A stretch of DNA of 64,000 nt from Syntrophaceae bacterium UBA6078 (GTDB lineage Bacteria; Desulfobacterota; Syntrophia; Syntrophales; UBA2210), in assembly GCA_002428735.1 (NCBI GenBank), contig DIXO01000020.1, positions 21,719-85,718 of the forward strand, given 5' to 3'. Below the pieces are notes generated by a model that was given only the letters and a program-made list of their open reading frames with translations, made no database searches and had not been told where the DNA came from. Positions 1-8,939 of this stretch are shown here, piece after piece. Numbering within the stretch: position 1 is the stretch's first letter; each line of letters starts with the position of its first letter. The position numbers and the translations under genes were made by a program.

Positions 1-264
1 AACTCTCCCATAAAATGCAGTGGTAATTTCCTGAACCTAGTGGTATCATATGTTCAAGTCATCGCACTGTTTTCGTCCCATAGTTTTTCCAAGCACCTTT
101 TTAGGAAATATCGATGGCTTTTGACAATACCTCAAATTACGAACTTTTTTTCACGCTACCCTAAATTTTCTTTCAAATGAGTTGTTTTTATCCCGCAAAT
201 TTAATAAAAGGGAAAGGGTAATTTTTATCAGTGATTTGGGCATACACTTAGGAAAGGGAATGGG

Positions 265-1194
265 ATGCAAGTCCAGGAAAGCAAGGTACTAACTCTGGAA
301 GAGGCGGTTTGTCGTTACGTGTATGATGGGTGCAGCATTGCTTTGGGGGCAATTGTCAGTCGTGAACCTATGGCTGTGGCATCTGAGATTGTCCGCCAGA
401 AGAAGAAAGATCTCACATTTGTTAACGATTCATCTGTTGATCCTGCCGAGCTCTTGATTGCGGCCGGCTGCATTCGCCGGGTTGAAGATGCCTACATCTG
501 GATGGGCGGAGTTGGCCCAGCTCACAATTATCGGAGAGCGGTGCAAGAGGGGATTCCGCATTACTTGGAGATAGAAGAGTATTCGAATTACGGTATCTCT
601 CTTCGTTTCATGGCCGGTGCCATGGGGGTTCCGTTTTTACCCACAAAGTCCATGCTTGGCTCGGATATGGTTGCGCATAATCCACGCATCAAAGTCATTC
701 CGGACCCTTATGGGGGTAAGCCGGTTGCCCTTGTTCCGGCATCGAGGCCTGACGTTGCCTTTATTCATGCCCAGCGCGCTGATGCCGAAGGCAATGCGCA
801 GATATGGGGGATGGTTGGGAATGATGATAACATTGCCCGTGCGGCCAAAGCAGTTGTCATCACGTGCGAAGAAATAGTTCCAACAAGCGAGATCAGGAAG
901 ATACCGAATATGACGGCCATTCCATCTTATTGTGTTTCTGCGGTTGTTAAAGTTCCCTTTTGCTGTCATCCTCTATCCGTTTCAGGATATTACTGGCTGG
1001 ATCAGCCGTTCCGAAGGTCATTCTCGAAAGCATCGAAAACCCGTGAAGGAGTGGTGGCTTGGATTGATGAATGGGTTTATGATCTCAAGAACCATGAAGA
1101 ATATATGAACAAGGTTGGCATGGATCGCCTTTCAAAATTGCGTCAAATGGAATTGGATAACTATCATATCCCCACTATTGAAACGACAGGTTAA
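265..1194 (+). CDS. Class I CoA-transferase, alpha subunit (glutaconate CoA-transferase A-like)
   Basis: 309 residues, the usual length for the alpha subunit of family I two-subunit CoA-transferases such as glutaconate CoA-transferase. The family moves CoA between acyl-CoA and a free carboxylate, and the active site needs both subunits. The N-terminal region (VLTLEEAV...DGCSIALGAIV) and the central PASRPDVAFIHAQRAD segment fit the family. The beta subunit starts 5 bases after the stop, so the two are translated together. The substrate cannot be read from sequence; the TRAP genes downstream suggest an imported carboxylate. IpdA-like ring-opening hydrolases share this fold and are an alternative. 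The start follows a GGAAAGGGA Shine-Dalgarno-like tract. Confidence 0.85.
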   Translation: MQVQESKVLTLEEAVCRYVYDGCSIALGAIVSREPMAVASEIVRQKKKDLTFVNDSSVDPAELLIAAGCIRRVEDAYIWMGGVGPAHNYRRAVQEGIPHYLEIEEYSNYGISLRFMAGAMGVPFLPTKSMLGSDMVAHNPRIKVIPDPYGGKPVALVPASRPDVAFIHAQRADAEGNAQIWGMVGNDDNIARAAKAVVITCEEIVPTSEIRKIPNMTAIPSYCVSAVVKVPFCCHPLSVSGYYWLDQPFRRSFSKASKTREGVVAWIDEWVYDLKNHEEYMNKVGMDRLSKLRQMELDNYHIPTIETTG

Positions 1195-1198
1195 GAAC

Positions 1199-2074
1199 AT
1201 GAGTTACGCGGAAAAATATTCGACTTCAGAATTAATGGCAGCCTTTGTCTCGCGCCAGATACGTAACGATGACGTGGTATTTATTGGAATTGGTCTCCCG
1301 CTTGTTGCCGGAGTGGTCGCGGTTGCGACCCATGCGCCGAAAGCCATACTGATCTATGAAGGCGGGGGAATTGGGGCACGTACGAGGAGGGTCCCGTGGT
1401 CGATTTCAGATAATCCTACGACTGACAATGCCATCGCCGCAGTTCCCATGTGGCGTGTCTTCTCCGATATGCAGGCCGGCTATGTGACACTGGGTGTAGT
1501 AGGCGGTGCCGAGATCGATCGATTTGGAAATCTCAATACAACAGCGATTTACGGCCGGGGGGGTAGCTATCGACATCCGAAGGTGAGGCTTGCGGGAAGT
1601 GGCGGCGCGAATGATATCGCCTCTTCTGCTGGCCGATTGATAATAATGATGCACCTTGGAAAGGGAAAATTTGTCGACCGTGTACAATTTTTAACGACAC
1701 CGGGGTATATATCAGGTCCTGGTGCACGTGAGGAGGCCGGGTTAAAGGGAAAGGGACCGGAATATGTGGTGACTGAGAAATGCATATTTGCCTTTGATGA
1801 GAAAACCAAAGAAATGTACTTGAAGTTGCTGTATCCCGGTGTCACTGTTGAGGAGGTTAAGCAGCTTGTAGGCTGGGACCTGAAAGTTGCTGCCAATATG
1901 GAAAAACCAGAGCCCCCGACAGAACAGCAGATCCGTTTGATGAAAGCCTTTGATCCTGATGGCAGCATCATGAAAACGCCCAAGATTGCACCTGATAAGT
2001 GGGAAGACTTTGATGCCTTTTATGAACTGATAAAAGCTGCGTACGAATCAAACCACATCTATAATTCTTACTGA
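1199..2074 (+). CDS. Class I CoA-transferase, beta subunit (glutaconate CoA-transferase B-like)
   Basis: 291 residues from the ATG at 1199, five bases after the alpha-subunit stop. A longer reading from 1115 would overlap the alpha gene by 80 bases and its N-terminus has no family character. Residue Glu54, in the motif IYEGGGIG, sits where glutaconate CoA-transferase has its catalytic beta-Glu54, which forms the covalent CoA thioester. This favours a true transferase over IpdB-like hydrolases. VTLGVVGGAEID and the following glycine-rich stretch are also typical. With the alpha subunit it should form a soluble alpha2beta2 enzyme that activates a carboxylic acid. Confidence 0.85.
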   Translation: MSYAEKYSTSELMAAFVSRQIRNDDVVFIGIGLPLVAGVVAVATHAPKAILIYEGGGIGARTRRVPWSISDNPTTDNAIAAVPMWRVFSDMQAGYVTLGVVGGAEIDRFGNLNTTAIYGRGGSYRHPKVRLAGSGGANDIASSAGRLIIMMHLGKGKFVDRVQFLTTPGYISGPGAREEAGLKGKGPEYVVTEKCIFAFDEKTKEMYLKLLYPGVTVEEVKQLVGWDLKVAANMEKPEPPTEQQIRLMKAFDPDGSIMKTPKIAPDKWEDFDAFYELIKAAYESNHIYNSY

Positions 2075-2185
2075 CAGATTCCTCCGGGTAAACTCCAAGG
2101 GATCGGTCGATATTTTAAGTATTGTTCTGTGAGCAGGTGTGTTGTGTGTTAACCTTAACTATCTAAAGCATTAAAGGAGAGAACC

Positions 2186-3253
2186 ATGCGTAGACAACTT
2201 TTTTGTAAAAACGTGATGTTAGTAGCGGCAGCTATCATAGTTTTTTTGATAGCAGGTCAATCACTCACCTTGGCTGCTTCACCTAATTTTGAGAAAAGGA
2301 CCCTTACCTTGGCCGGTTATTACTCGCCTGGGAATCTTGAGGACCCCATGTACAGGGCCTGTCAGCACTTTGCAAAACTCGTTAATGACTACACTAATGG
2401 AAAGGTAACCGTCGAAATATCGGGTGAAGGTCAGATTTATTCGAGTGGCGCTGAGATGGTAAAGGCAGCTATGATGGGCTCTCTCGATGTCGTATGGGTC
2501 CCTCAGTCGCGACATACCGCATGCGGTTTGAAGAATTGGAAAATTTTTTCTGTTCCTGGTCTTTTGACAGCAGGGGGAGGAGGTGAATCGTATTACGGCA
2601 AGCGACTGTACGCATTCTTTAATGATCCCAAGGTCCATGCACTATTCAGTAAAGAAGCTCAGTCTAAGGGATTAAAGCTTTTTACCGTTGTGGCGGATCA
2701 GCCTTTACAACTCATTGCAAGAGAACCATATCAACCTGATGATTTAAAGGGACTCCAGTTAGGGTGCCCGGGGGCGCTGGGATATCGTTTGATTGCCGAG
2801 CGATATCAGTTCTCCGCAGTTCCTTTGGTAGCCACGGGTGAGCGATATTCGGCGATTAAACAAGGCATGATTTATGGCATATTGGGAACGAGTAAACACC
2901 TATCCCTTACGTATAAATGGGTGGATTTGATTCCCTATGCCATGTCTGAACCGTGGTCGACGATTATTCACACTCTCGAAGTCAGTTCTATGAAATGGGA
3001 ATCATATGGCGGTGATTTAAAGAAGTTATTAGAGGAAAAGGTTATTCCTGAAGCGACGGAATTTGCACGAAAAGCCTATGCTGAAAGCGTCGAGAATATC
3101 GATCAGAAGTACTTGGCAGCGGGAGGCAAAAATTATTCATGGAGCGAGAAGGATGTCATGGCACTTCGAGCGTGGTATCCAACAGCCGCTGAAAAGTTCC
3201 GTGATGAATTGAAGGATGCCCAGTTACTTGATCTTGCGTTGTCTTATCAATAG
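2186..3253 (+). CDS. dctP: TRAP transporter substrate-binding protein, DctP family
   Basis: 355 residues with a Sec signal peptide (basic MRRQ start, hydrophobic core VAAAIIVFLIAG, cleavage near LAA-SP around residue 31). The body fits the DctP fold: a start near LTLAGYYSPG, AEMVKAAMMGSLDVVWV, and the later PDDLKGLQLG segment. It should bind a solute in the periplasm and pass it to the DctQ/DctM permease encoded next. Oddly, the Arg that normally follows the GLK(I/M) motif and holds the substrate carboxylate is Gly193 here (GLQLGCPG), so the ligand or binding mode may differ. A good Shine-Dalgarno (AAAGGAGAG) precedes the start. Confidence 0.88.
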   Translation: MRRQLFCKNVMLVAAAIIVFLIAGQSLTLAASPNFEKRTLTLAGYYSPGNLEDPMYRACQHFAKLVNDYTNGKVTVEISGEGQIYSSGAEMVKAAMMGSLDVVWVPQSRHTACGLKNWKIFSVPGLLTAGGGGESYYGKRLYAFFNDPKVHALFSKEAQSKGLKLFTVVADQPLQLIAREPYQPDDLKGLQLGCPGALGYRLIAERYQFSAVPLVATGERYSAIKQGMIYGILGTSKHLSLTYKWVDLIPYAMSEPWSTIIHTLEVSSMKWESYGGDLKKLLEEKVIPEATEFARKAYAESVENIDQKYLAAGGKNYSWSEKDVMALRAWYPTAAEKFRDELKDAQLLDLALSYQ

Positions 3254-3472
3254 ATAATTCTTTGTTCGGCGATTGCTATTATTTTTTTGAAGGGATGGGA
3301 GTTTTCTAATCAGAGGGGTGAGTTCTTGTCCACGATCGTTGAAATGGAGTAACTGTTAGTGAAAATAACGACTTCAAGGGTTCGATTTAACACGCTGGTT
3401 ATTTCATCTCAGATTGCGGACAGGAACACCTGATAATAAGCAGTACCTGGAAACGAAGGTGAAGGAATCAAT

Positions 3473-3985
3473 ATGAATTTACAAACATCGGTGCAGAAAA
3501 TCGGGTTACTTGAAAAAATATTTGATCTGCTGACATCAATCTTTTCTTATTTACTGCTTGTAAGTGTATTGTATGTGACATTTGAAGTGTTTAGCAGGTA
3601 TCTCTTTTCGAAGCCACATGATTACTCAGAGATTCTGGCCAAGTATATGGTTTTAATGGTGGTGTTAGGTGGAGCCGGAATAGCTTATTATCGTAATGTT
3701 CATATCAAGATGGACCTTGCAGTGTCAAAAATTCGGGGCAGGGCGCTGGTATTTATCAAAATTATCGAAGCCCTTTTTACCTTCGTAGCTTGTGGCATAT
3801 TAACCCTTTTTACTGGCAAGTATTGTGCGTTTCTCTTTAGTATCGGCTCAGAATCAGAAACATCAATTCCCATTCCCCAATGGCTCGAACCTCTTTCTCT
3901 GTTAATAGGAGTTTTTTTTGTAAGTGTGGTGGCTTTTGTTCGTATGGGGGTTTTCTTCCGAGAATTTATGAAATTTCATCAATAA
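3473..3985 (+). CDS. dctQ: TRAP transporter small permease, DctQ family
   Basis: 170 residues with four predicted membrane spans (about residues 20-43, 53-75, 90-115 and 135-158), the standard DctQ layout. The AYYRNVHIKMDL stretch after span 2 is the family's signature loop. It should pair with DctM in the inner membrane to import the DctP ligand by an ion gradient. The start has a Shine-Dalgarno (GGTGAAGGAATCA) upstream. It is 219 bases from dctP and 346 from dctM, which is unusually loose for a TRAP operon, and a terminator-like hairpin lies in the second gap. Confidence 0.85.
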   Translation: MNLQTSVQKIGLLEKIFDLLTSIFSYLLLVSVLYVTFEVFSRYLFSKPHDYSEILAKYMVLMVVLGGAGIAYYRNVHIKMDLAVSKIRGRALVFIKIIEALFTFVACGILTLFTGKYCAFLFSIGSESETSIPIPQWLEPLSLLIGVFFVSVVAFVRMGVFFREFMKFHQ

Positions 3986-4096
3986 TTGGCATTCAACACT
4001 GCCCCGGATCGCCCTAGTTATCAGAAAATCTGGCAGAGGAGTTGAGAGTGCATAATTTGCTCAATGTCGTATCTTGGGCTTTAAGAATTTCGCTGT

Positions 4097-4140
4097 GATT
4101 TCCTTTACAGATGCGGATTACCGGTAAAGGAATCTTTTTT
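4097..4140 (+). terminator. Rho-independent terminator-like hairpin between dctQ and dctM
   Basis: GATTTCCTTTAC at 4097-4108 pairs with GTAAAGGAATC at 4124-4134 (11 pairs, one bulged T), followed directly by six T. This is a classic intrinsic terminator. It sits inside the 346-base gap 3986-4331, which otherwise holds no gene that I can support. The second half of the gap is AT-rich (TTGATATAACATATTAATATT near 4290-4310) and could hold a weak promoter for dctM. Confidence 0.7.
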
Positions 4141-4331
4141 CTGCGGTGCTGACATTGCAAACGGGTTGTGTGCGAAGGGAAGATTCCGATTCATGGCATT
4201 AGCAAGAGCATGGAATTTGCTGATTGTCTCAATGGGGAGAAGGATCATCATAGGGAGATAGGACGGTAAAAATCTCTTAATTCATTTTGATATAACATAT
4301 TAATATTGAAGAATAATGGAGGGTTCGTTTA

Positions 4332-5618
4332 ATGACCTTTTCGATATTGTGGGCAATCTTTCTCTTTGTTATTCCATTCTTTCTGTCAAGTCCTATATTT
4401 GTCTGCTTTGTGCTTTCGAGTTTTGTCATTCTGATTTTTACGGCGAATATGCCGGGAATGACAATCGCGTTGCAGGCCGTAAGCGCGATCCACAGCTTTT
4501 CACTTGTTGCAATTCCTTTCTTTATCTTGCTGGGCTATATTATGGTTGAATCGAAGGCCGTGACCTCCCTTTTTGACTTGGTGAGGGTTTTCATTGGGTC
4601 CTTCAAGGCGGGTCTTGGTATGGCTGTTATCATGGGCTCTGCTCTGTTTGGAACGATGTGTGGTTCCGGGGTAGCAACCGCCGTTGCCATGAGTTCAGCC
4701 GGTGGTCCTGAATTGATAAAATCAGGTTATTCAAAGGATAGGGCGGCTGCTATAGCGGGAGCTGCCGGTTGTTTGGGTTTTATGATTCCCCCCAGCGTGG
4801 TGGGTGTCATTCTGGCCGAGGTGACGCAGACATCGGTTGCAGACTTGTTTGCAGCAATAGTGATACCGGGTTTTGTCATAGCTTTGATTGAGTGTGTTAC
4901 ATGCTACCTCACCTGCCGGAATGTTCCAACCATTAAGAGGGAACCTAAAAGTAACTGGAGCGAGAAGAGAAAGGCTATGTATAGGGCATTGCCGGCGTTT
5001 ATTATCCCCGCTACATTGTTTGTCGTGATTTATGGCGGAATCGCAACACCAACTGAGGCATCGGCAATAGCGTGTTTTGCTGCATTTCTCGTTGGAGTTT
5101 TCTTTTATCGCCAATTAACATGGGGGGGTGTGAAGCGAGCACTGAAGGATACTATCATCTCCTCAAGTACAATATTCTGCATTATATTCGGTGCCGTATT
5201 ATTTGGTCGTTCTCTCGCCGTCCTGGGATTGCCCCAGGCGATAGCCTCATGGGCAACTGGCTCATCACTTCACCCAGTTATGTTCTTGTTTGCCTTCTCA
5301 ATAATCTTCCTGATCCTTGGGACTTTTTTAGATATATTCGCACTGTTGTATATATGTTTACCTCCGGTTTTGCCAGCGGTAACAGCTCTCGGCATAGATC
5401 CTATCCATTTTGGTGTCGTTTTCCTTGTTGCAGCATTCGTGGGACAAATTACGCCTCCGGTTTGTATAACTCTGTACGCCGCAACAACGCCTCTTGATGC
5501 GGATGTTACCAAAACAATCAGGTTTGCAATGCCGTATTTAGGAGCTGTAGTTTTGAGTCTCATATTAGTCATCCTGTTCCCCGTTTTATCCCTGTTCATG
5601 GTCGGACTTACAAGCTGA
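4332..5618 (+). CDS. dctM: TRAP transporter large permease, DctM family
   Basis: 428 residues with about 12 hydrophobic spans, the usual size of DctM. Family motifs are clear: SLVAIPFFILLGYIM, GSALFGTMCGSGVATAVAMSS, GCLGFMIPPSVVGVI, and FVGQITPPVCITLY near the C-terminus. It forms the ion-coupled transport channel with DctQ. A GGAGGG Shine-Dalgarno lies just before the start. A second, overlapping short frame beginning at 4316 has no family character and is a shadow. Confidence 0.92.
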   Translation: MTFSILWAIFLFVIPFFLSSPIFVCFVLSSFVILIFTANMPGMTIALQAVSAIHSFSLVAIPFFILLGYIMVESKAVTSLFDLVRVFIGSFKAGLGMAVIMGSALFGTMCGSGVATAVAMSSAGGPELIKSGYSKDRAAAIAGAAGCLGFMIPPSVVGVILAEVTQTSVADLFAAIVIPGFVIALIECVTCYLTCRNVPTIKREPKSNWSEKRKAMYRALPAFIIPATLFVVIYGGIATPTEASAIACFAAFLVGVFFYRQLTWGGVKRALKDTIISSSTIFCIIFGAVLFGRSLAVLGLPQAIASWATGSSLHPVMFLFAFSIIFLILGTFLDIFALLYICLPPVLPAVTALGIDPIHFGVVFLVAAFVGQITPPVCITLYAATTPLDADVTKTIRFAMPYLGAVVLSLILVILFPVLSLFMVGLTS

Positions 5619-5669
5619 CAAAATCTAATGAATACCCAGCTGCTATGCTCAGCAACTCTACGCGAGAAT

Positions 5670-5870
5670 TCTTCATTTTTGCGGACATAGAATCAAAAGT
5701 GACAGAGTTTTGGTCATTTGAAGCGTGAGCATCGCATGGATCGTGATCGTCTGAAGGGGGTCTATGTCGATCGGATCAATGTGATGCTCAGTGCCGGTAG
5801 TATGCTGACCTTCCTCAAGAAATGGATTTTTGAGGATCCACTAAAGGAGGAATTAAATCGATTGAGATAG
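5670..5870 (+). pseudogene. IS5-family transposase remnant (C-terminal end)
   Basis: A frame without a usable start reads QSFGHLKREHRMDRDRLKG, then a DRIN segment and a FLKKW ending, stopping at 5870. This matches the C-terminal region of IS5-group DDE transposases, where the last acidic residue precedes a (V/I)GHLK.(E/D)HR(M/L).R..LKG block. Just upstream, another frame reads ADIES, which could be the preceding piece carrying the DDE glutamate, implying a frameshift near 5700. The rest of the transposase and both terminal repeats are missing. The 454-base stretch 5619-6072 shows nothing else. It marks past transposition beside the TRAP module. Confidence 0.6.
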
Positions 5871-6072
5871 TAGCAGGTGAGCGTGCCTGTTAACGATTCC
5901 TGTTCTTCATATCTTTAACGATCGAATTACATTAGAGATCGCACCCTGTAAGGAAAGCGAATAACAACCAGCCATTTTTCAAAGGATCGGCCTATAAGAC
6001 ATTTACGCATAAAAGATGACAGTGTTGCTGGAAAAGTCGAACTATAAACAAATGGAGAAAGGAGTTGAAGTG

Positions 6073-6468
6073 ATGAGTGGTCAATACGAAAAGTATATTG
6101 TAAGGGAACCGAAGATTGTTGATTCATTTGAAAAACATGCGAGTGGAAAATATCAAATATTGATGGATGATGATCTGGTGCCGGGCGCTGAGTTTTTTAT
6201 AGTTGGAGGTATAAGCAAACGAATTTATCAGGATAACCCTTTAACAAAACATACACATGATGTAAATGAGACTTATTTGTTTCTCAGCCGGAAAGGGGAT
6301 TCAGAAATAGAGGTGGAACTGGGCGACGAGACCTATAATGTGCTGCCACCGGCTTCGATATATATTCCAAAGGGTGTACCTCATATTTTTCGATACAAGC
6401 GAATCGATAGTCCTTTAACAGTCGTGGCGATTGTACAAGGGGGGACTTATAAGACCTTTGATGTATAA
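6073..6468 (+). CDS. Small single-domain cupin protein
   Basis: 131 residues from the ATG at 6073, chosen because AAAGGAG lies about 7 bases upstream; an ATG at 6016 would add 19 residues unlike a cupin. It has a cupin metal-binding motif 1 (KHTHDVNETYLF: two His and a Glu), and the later VPHIFRYKR supplies the second-motif His. Cupins of this type are metal-dependent enzymes or small-molecule sensors. The function is unknown; its position near the CoA-transferase and TRAP genes suggests a role in the same carboxylate pathway, separated from them by the IS remnant. Confidence 0.75.
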   Translation: MSGQYEKYIVREPKIVDSFEKHASGKYQILMDDDLVPGAEFFIVGGISKRIYQDNPLTKHTHDVNETYLFLSRKGDSEIEVELGDETYNVLPPASIYIPKGVPHIFRYKRIDSPLTVVAIVQGGTYKTFDV

Positions 6469-6675
6469 ACTTTCGGAAAACCGAACGTCTTTTGAAGTTT
6501 TTCGGGAATTATAAAATCGGTCAAAAATTCTCTTCTGAGCGGATGGATGTTGTGCCGAGACAGTCGGAAAAGTCGATGAAGCGGTTGGTAAACGATATAT
6601 AAGAAACCAATCTCGCCTGTAGAGTCTCACCATGCCAGGAGTCCTGAGACCCGGGGCTTTTGTCCGGGGAGTGGT

Positions 6676-8379
6676 TCATTGGTTGTTTTCCCATGAGATG
6701 AATTTTCTTTCTCCCTCGTAGCTGCCGATCAGGATCAGTTCCGAATTCTCCTTGATCGGCATGTGCGGATCAGGATTGATCATCTTGATGCCGTCCATGT
6801 CTATGGCAACGACGGAGCAGTTTGTCAGCTCCCGGATCCTTGACTCGGCCAGGGTCTTGCCGATGAGGTGCCGCGGCGCTTTGCGGCGGAAGATATTCAA
6901 GCCCTCGGCCAGCATGAGGGTATGCTCGTTCTTGTAGAAATTGTAGATGGTGTTGGCCCCCAGGGATGCGTAGGACATGACGAAGTCAGCGCCGGCACGG
7001 TGCAGGGTTGACACGTTCCGGTCCAGATTCGACCGGCTGAGGATCTGCATGTCCGGCCGCAGGCTTCTCAGATATTTCGTCAGGTAGATGTTCGTGGCGT
7101 CGTCGTGGGTGGTCACCACCGCCGCCAACGCCTTTTCGATCCAGGCCGTCTGCAGGGTCTGGATATCCGCCGCGTCCCCGATGACATAATTCTCCTCTCC
7201 GTCCTGCGCTCTGCGGGGCCGTTTCTCAATAATCAGATAGGGGGTTTCCTTCTCCTTGAAGCGCTCGGCGACGGTATGACCCACGCGCCCGCCTCCGATG
7301 ATCAGAACCAGATTCGCCGACAGCTGATATATATGGTAGAAGGAATAGACCTCGTCGAAAGCGGCAAGATTTTCTTCTCCCCCCGCCAGGACCAGAACGC
7401 TGGTCCTGGTAATCACGTTGTTCGCTGTGGGGATTTCAAATATGCCCCTGTTCCAGATTCCCACCACCGTTACCCCGAATTTCCGCCTCAAGTCGCTCTC
7501 AGCAAGGGTTTTATCGATCAGGGGGGTCCCGAAGACGGGAAACTCGGCGATGACAAGATTGTCAAACCGGCTGATTATGTTGGATCCGCCTTCGCCGCCG
7601 ATGGTCCACGCGGAAAGGGATCGTCCCAGGATATCATAGATCTGCAGAACCCGTGTGCTGCCGGCCATCTCCAGAATATCCACGGAATGGGGAGAATCTG
7701 CTGTGGAAATGATGGGAACGCTTTCGCAGAGCTCGCGGACCGTGAAGGCGATATTCGTATTGATCTCGTCGGTGCTGGCGGCCACGACAAGGGCCGCCTG
7801 CCCGATCCGCATTTTTCGATAGGTTTCCGGATCGTCCACATTCCCGACTGCGACACGCACATCGGCATCATACAGTTCCAGCGCGCGCCGGAAGTCTTCC
7901 TCGATGAGGATATAGGATTCCTGGTGGTTTTTCAGCTTTTCAATCAGCGCAGCGGTGACGGGGTTGTAGCTGGTAATGATCACATGATCTTTTGTTTCCG
8001 GAGGCAATTCGCGGGGAGCCCGGTTTCTGGCTTCGGCCTCCATCCAGGGAGCGTAGAAAAACTTGATGAAGGTGAAGGGGAGCAGTGTGAGAAAGAAGAC
8101 GACCCCGGAAAGAAGCACCAGGATCGAAAAGGCGCGACCCCCATCCGAATTGAAGGTGATGTCTCCGAATCCCAGGGTGGTCATCACCGTGAGGGTCCAG
8201 TAGAAACCGGTCACCCAGGAGTAACTTCTCCCTTCAAAAGCCATCAGGACATGAAAGATCATGCTGTAACCGGTTACCATGACGACCATGACGAGAAGGA
8301 ATTTGAGAAGAAGTCTTACGTTCCGTCTGGTATTGTGACTTTGTAAGATGGTGGTCAGAACAGCAGGGGTATATTTCAC
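6676..8379 (-). CDS. Potassium channel with pore loop and tandem RCK (TrkA-N/TrkA-C) domains
   Basis: 567 residues. Membrane helix about 24-47, pore helix and filter TTLGFGD at 67-73, second helix about 83-108: a two-span Ion_trans_2 channel. A first RCK unit follows (about 131-345), then a second (about 356-565). The second has an intact Rossmann glycine motif (IGGGRVGHTV). The first does not (ITSYNPVTA), so the first probably does not bind a nucleotide in the usual way. Two RCK units on one chain resemble GsuK- or BK-type channels. It lies alone, facing away from the HDOD gene. Function inferred: ligand-gated K+ flux across the inner membrane. Confidence 0.88.
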   Translation of the reverse strand: MKYTPAVLTTILQSHNTRRNVRLLLKFLLVMVVMVTGYSMIFHVLMAFEGRSYSWVTGFYWTLTVMTTLGFGDITFNSDGGRAFSILVLLSGVVFFLTLLPFTFIKFFYAPWMEAEARNRAPRELPPETKDHVIITSYNPVTAALIEKLKNHQESYILIEEDFRRALELYDADVRVAVGNVDDPETYRKMRIGQAALVVAASTDEINTNIAFTVRELCESVPIISTADSPHSVDILEMAGSTRVLQIYDILGRSLSAWTIGGEGGSNIISRFDNLVIAEFPVFGTPLIDKTLAESDLRRKFGVTVVGIWNRGIFEIPTANNVITRTSVLVLAGGEENLAAFDEVYSFYHIYQLSANLVLIIGGGRVGHTVAERFKEKETPYLIIEKRPRRAQDGEENYVIGDAADIQTLQTAWIEKALAAVVTTHDDATNIYLTKYLRSLRPDMQILSRSNLDRNVSTLHRAGADFVMSYASLGANTIYNFYKNEHTLMLAEGLNIFRRKAPRHLIGKTLAESRIRELTNCSVVAIDMDGIKMINPDPHMPIKENSELILIGSYEGERKFISWENNQ

Positions 8380-8577
8380 AACACAACTCCGGGAAATATC
8401 CGTATCAATGAGGGATCAAAGGGTCGGCCCACGACTGTGTTTTGGATTGACGCCTCCCTCATATCATCCGCACGTTCAGGGTATCGGAGCCCGGCGCGAA
8501 GATGTCCCTCTTTCAAGACTGCGGCGTACTATGGCCGTCTTCGGTGGCCTAGTGATACCATAACGGTACGGTCTGTT

Positions 8578-8614
8578 CAATAAGCAATGCACGCCGCTTA
8601 TTGCCTCACAATAA
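8578..8614 (+). repeat. Inverted repeat CAATAAGC/GCTTATTG plus a third half-site
   Basis: CAATAAGC (8578-8585) and GCTTATTG (8596-8603) are perfect 8-base arms around a 10-base spacer. A third CAATAA follows at 8609-8614. The array ends about 40 bases before the -35 box at 8653, where an activator or repressor could bind. It is the main structured element in the 560-base gap 8380-8939, which holds no gene that I can support. Confidence 0.4.
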
Positions 8615-8652
8615 AATATTACCGAAGGAGAAGGGATAGGAGGTTTCGCTCG

Positions 8653-8681
8653 TTGACACGGGGAAGAAACCCCTCTATACT
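8653..8681 (+). promoter_or_regulatory. Near-consensus sigma70 promoter upstream of the HDOD gene
   Basis: TTGACA at 8653-8658 and TATACT at 8676-8681 are separated by exactly 17 bases. Transcription would start near 8688, leaving a leader of about 250 bases before the HDOD start at 8940. The leader contains a perfect 6-pair hairpin, GCGACG/CGTCGC, at 8752-8768. I could not match the leader to a c-di-GMP or other known riboswitch. Confidence 0.65.
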
Positions 8682-8939
8682 CTCTCGGGCAGAAAGGATT
8701 ATTCGGGATCCGGCGCGTGGGCATCAGGACGGCACGGCGCCACGGACCCATGCGACGGTAAGCGTCGCTCTATACGGTTTCAAAATCATTGCAGAGAGGG
8801 CTGACGAAGTTCAAACACGCTTAAGTTTATCAACACGATTACCGATAGAAACTGCGGACGTTGTCCATTGCGGAATGGGTGAAGAGAAGGAGTGGTGACG
8901 TATCAGACGGGGTAACGCGCATGGGGGTTCGGTAATATC

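Noticed and set aside
6472..6485. Hairpin TTCGG-AAAA-CCGAA just after the cupin stop
   Set aside because: Only five pairs and no immediate T-run; too weak to call a terminator.
7105..8346. 413-codon open frame on the plus strand opposite the K+ channel
   Set aside because: Antisense shadow of a strongly supported gene in GC-rich DNA; low-complexity His/Asp/Gly-rich product with no family character.
8587..8898. 103-codon frame in the gap before the HDOD gene
   Set aside because: Begins inside the inverted repeat, crosses the sigma70 promoter, has no ribosome site and an unstructured Arg-rich product.
8688..8939. c-di-GMP riboswitch in the HDOD leader
   Set aside because: The conserved GEMM core sequences are not visible; only simple hairpins are seen.
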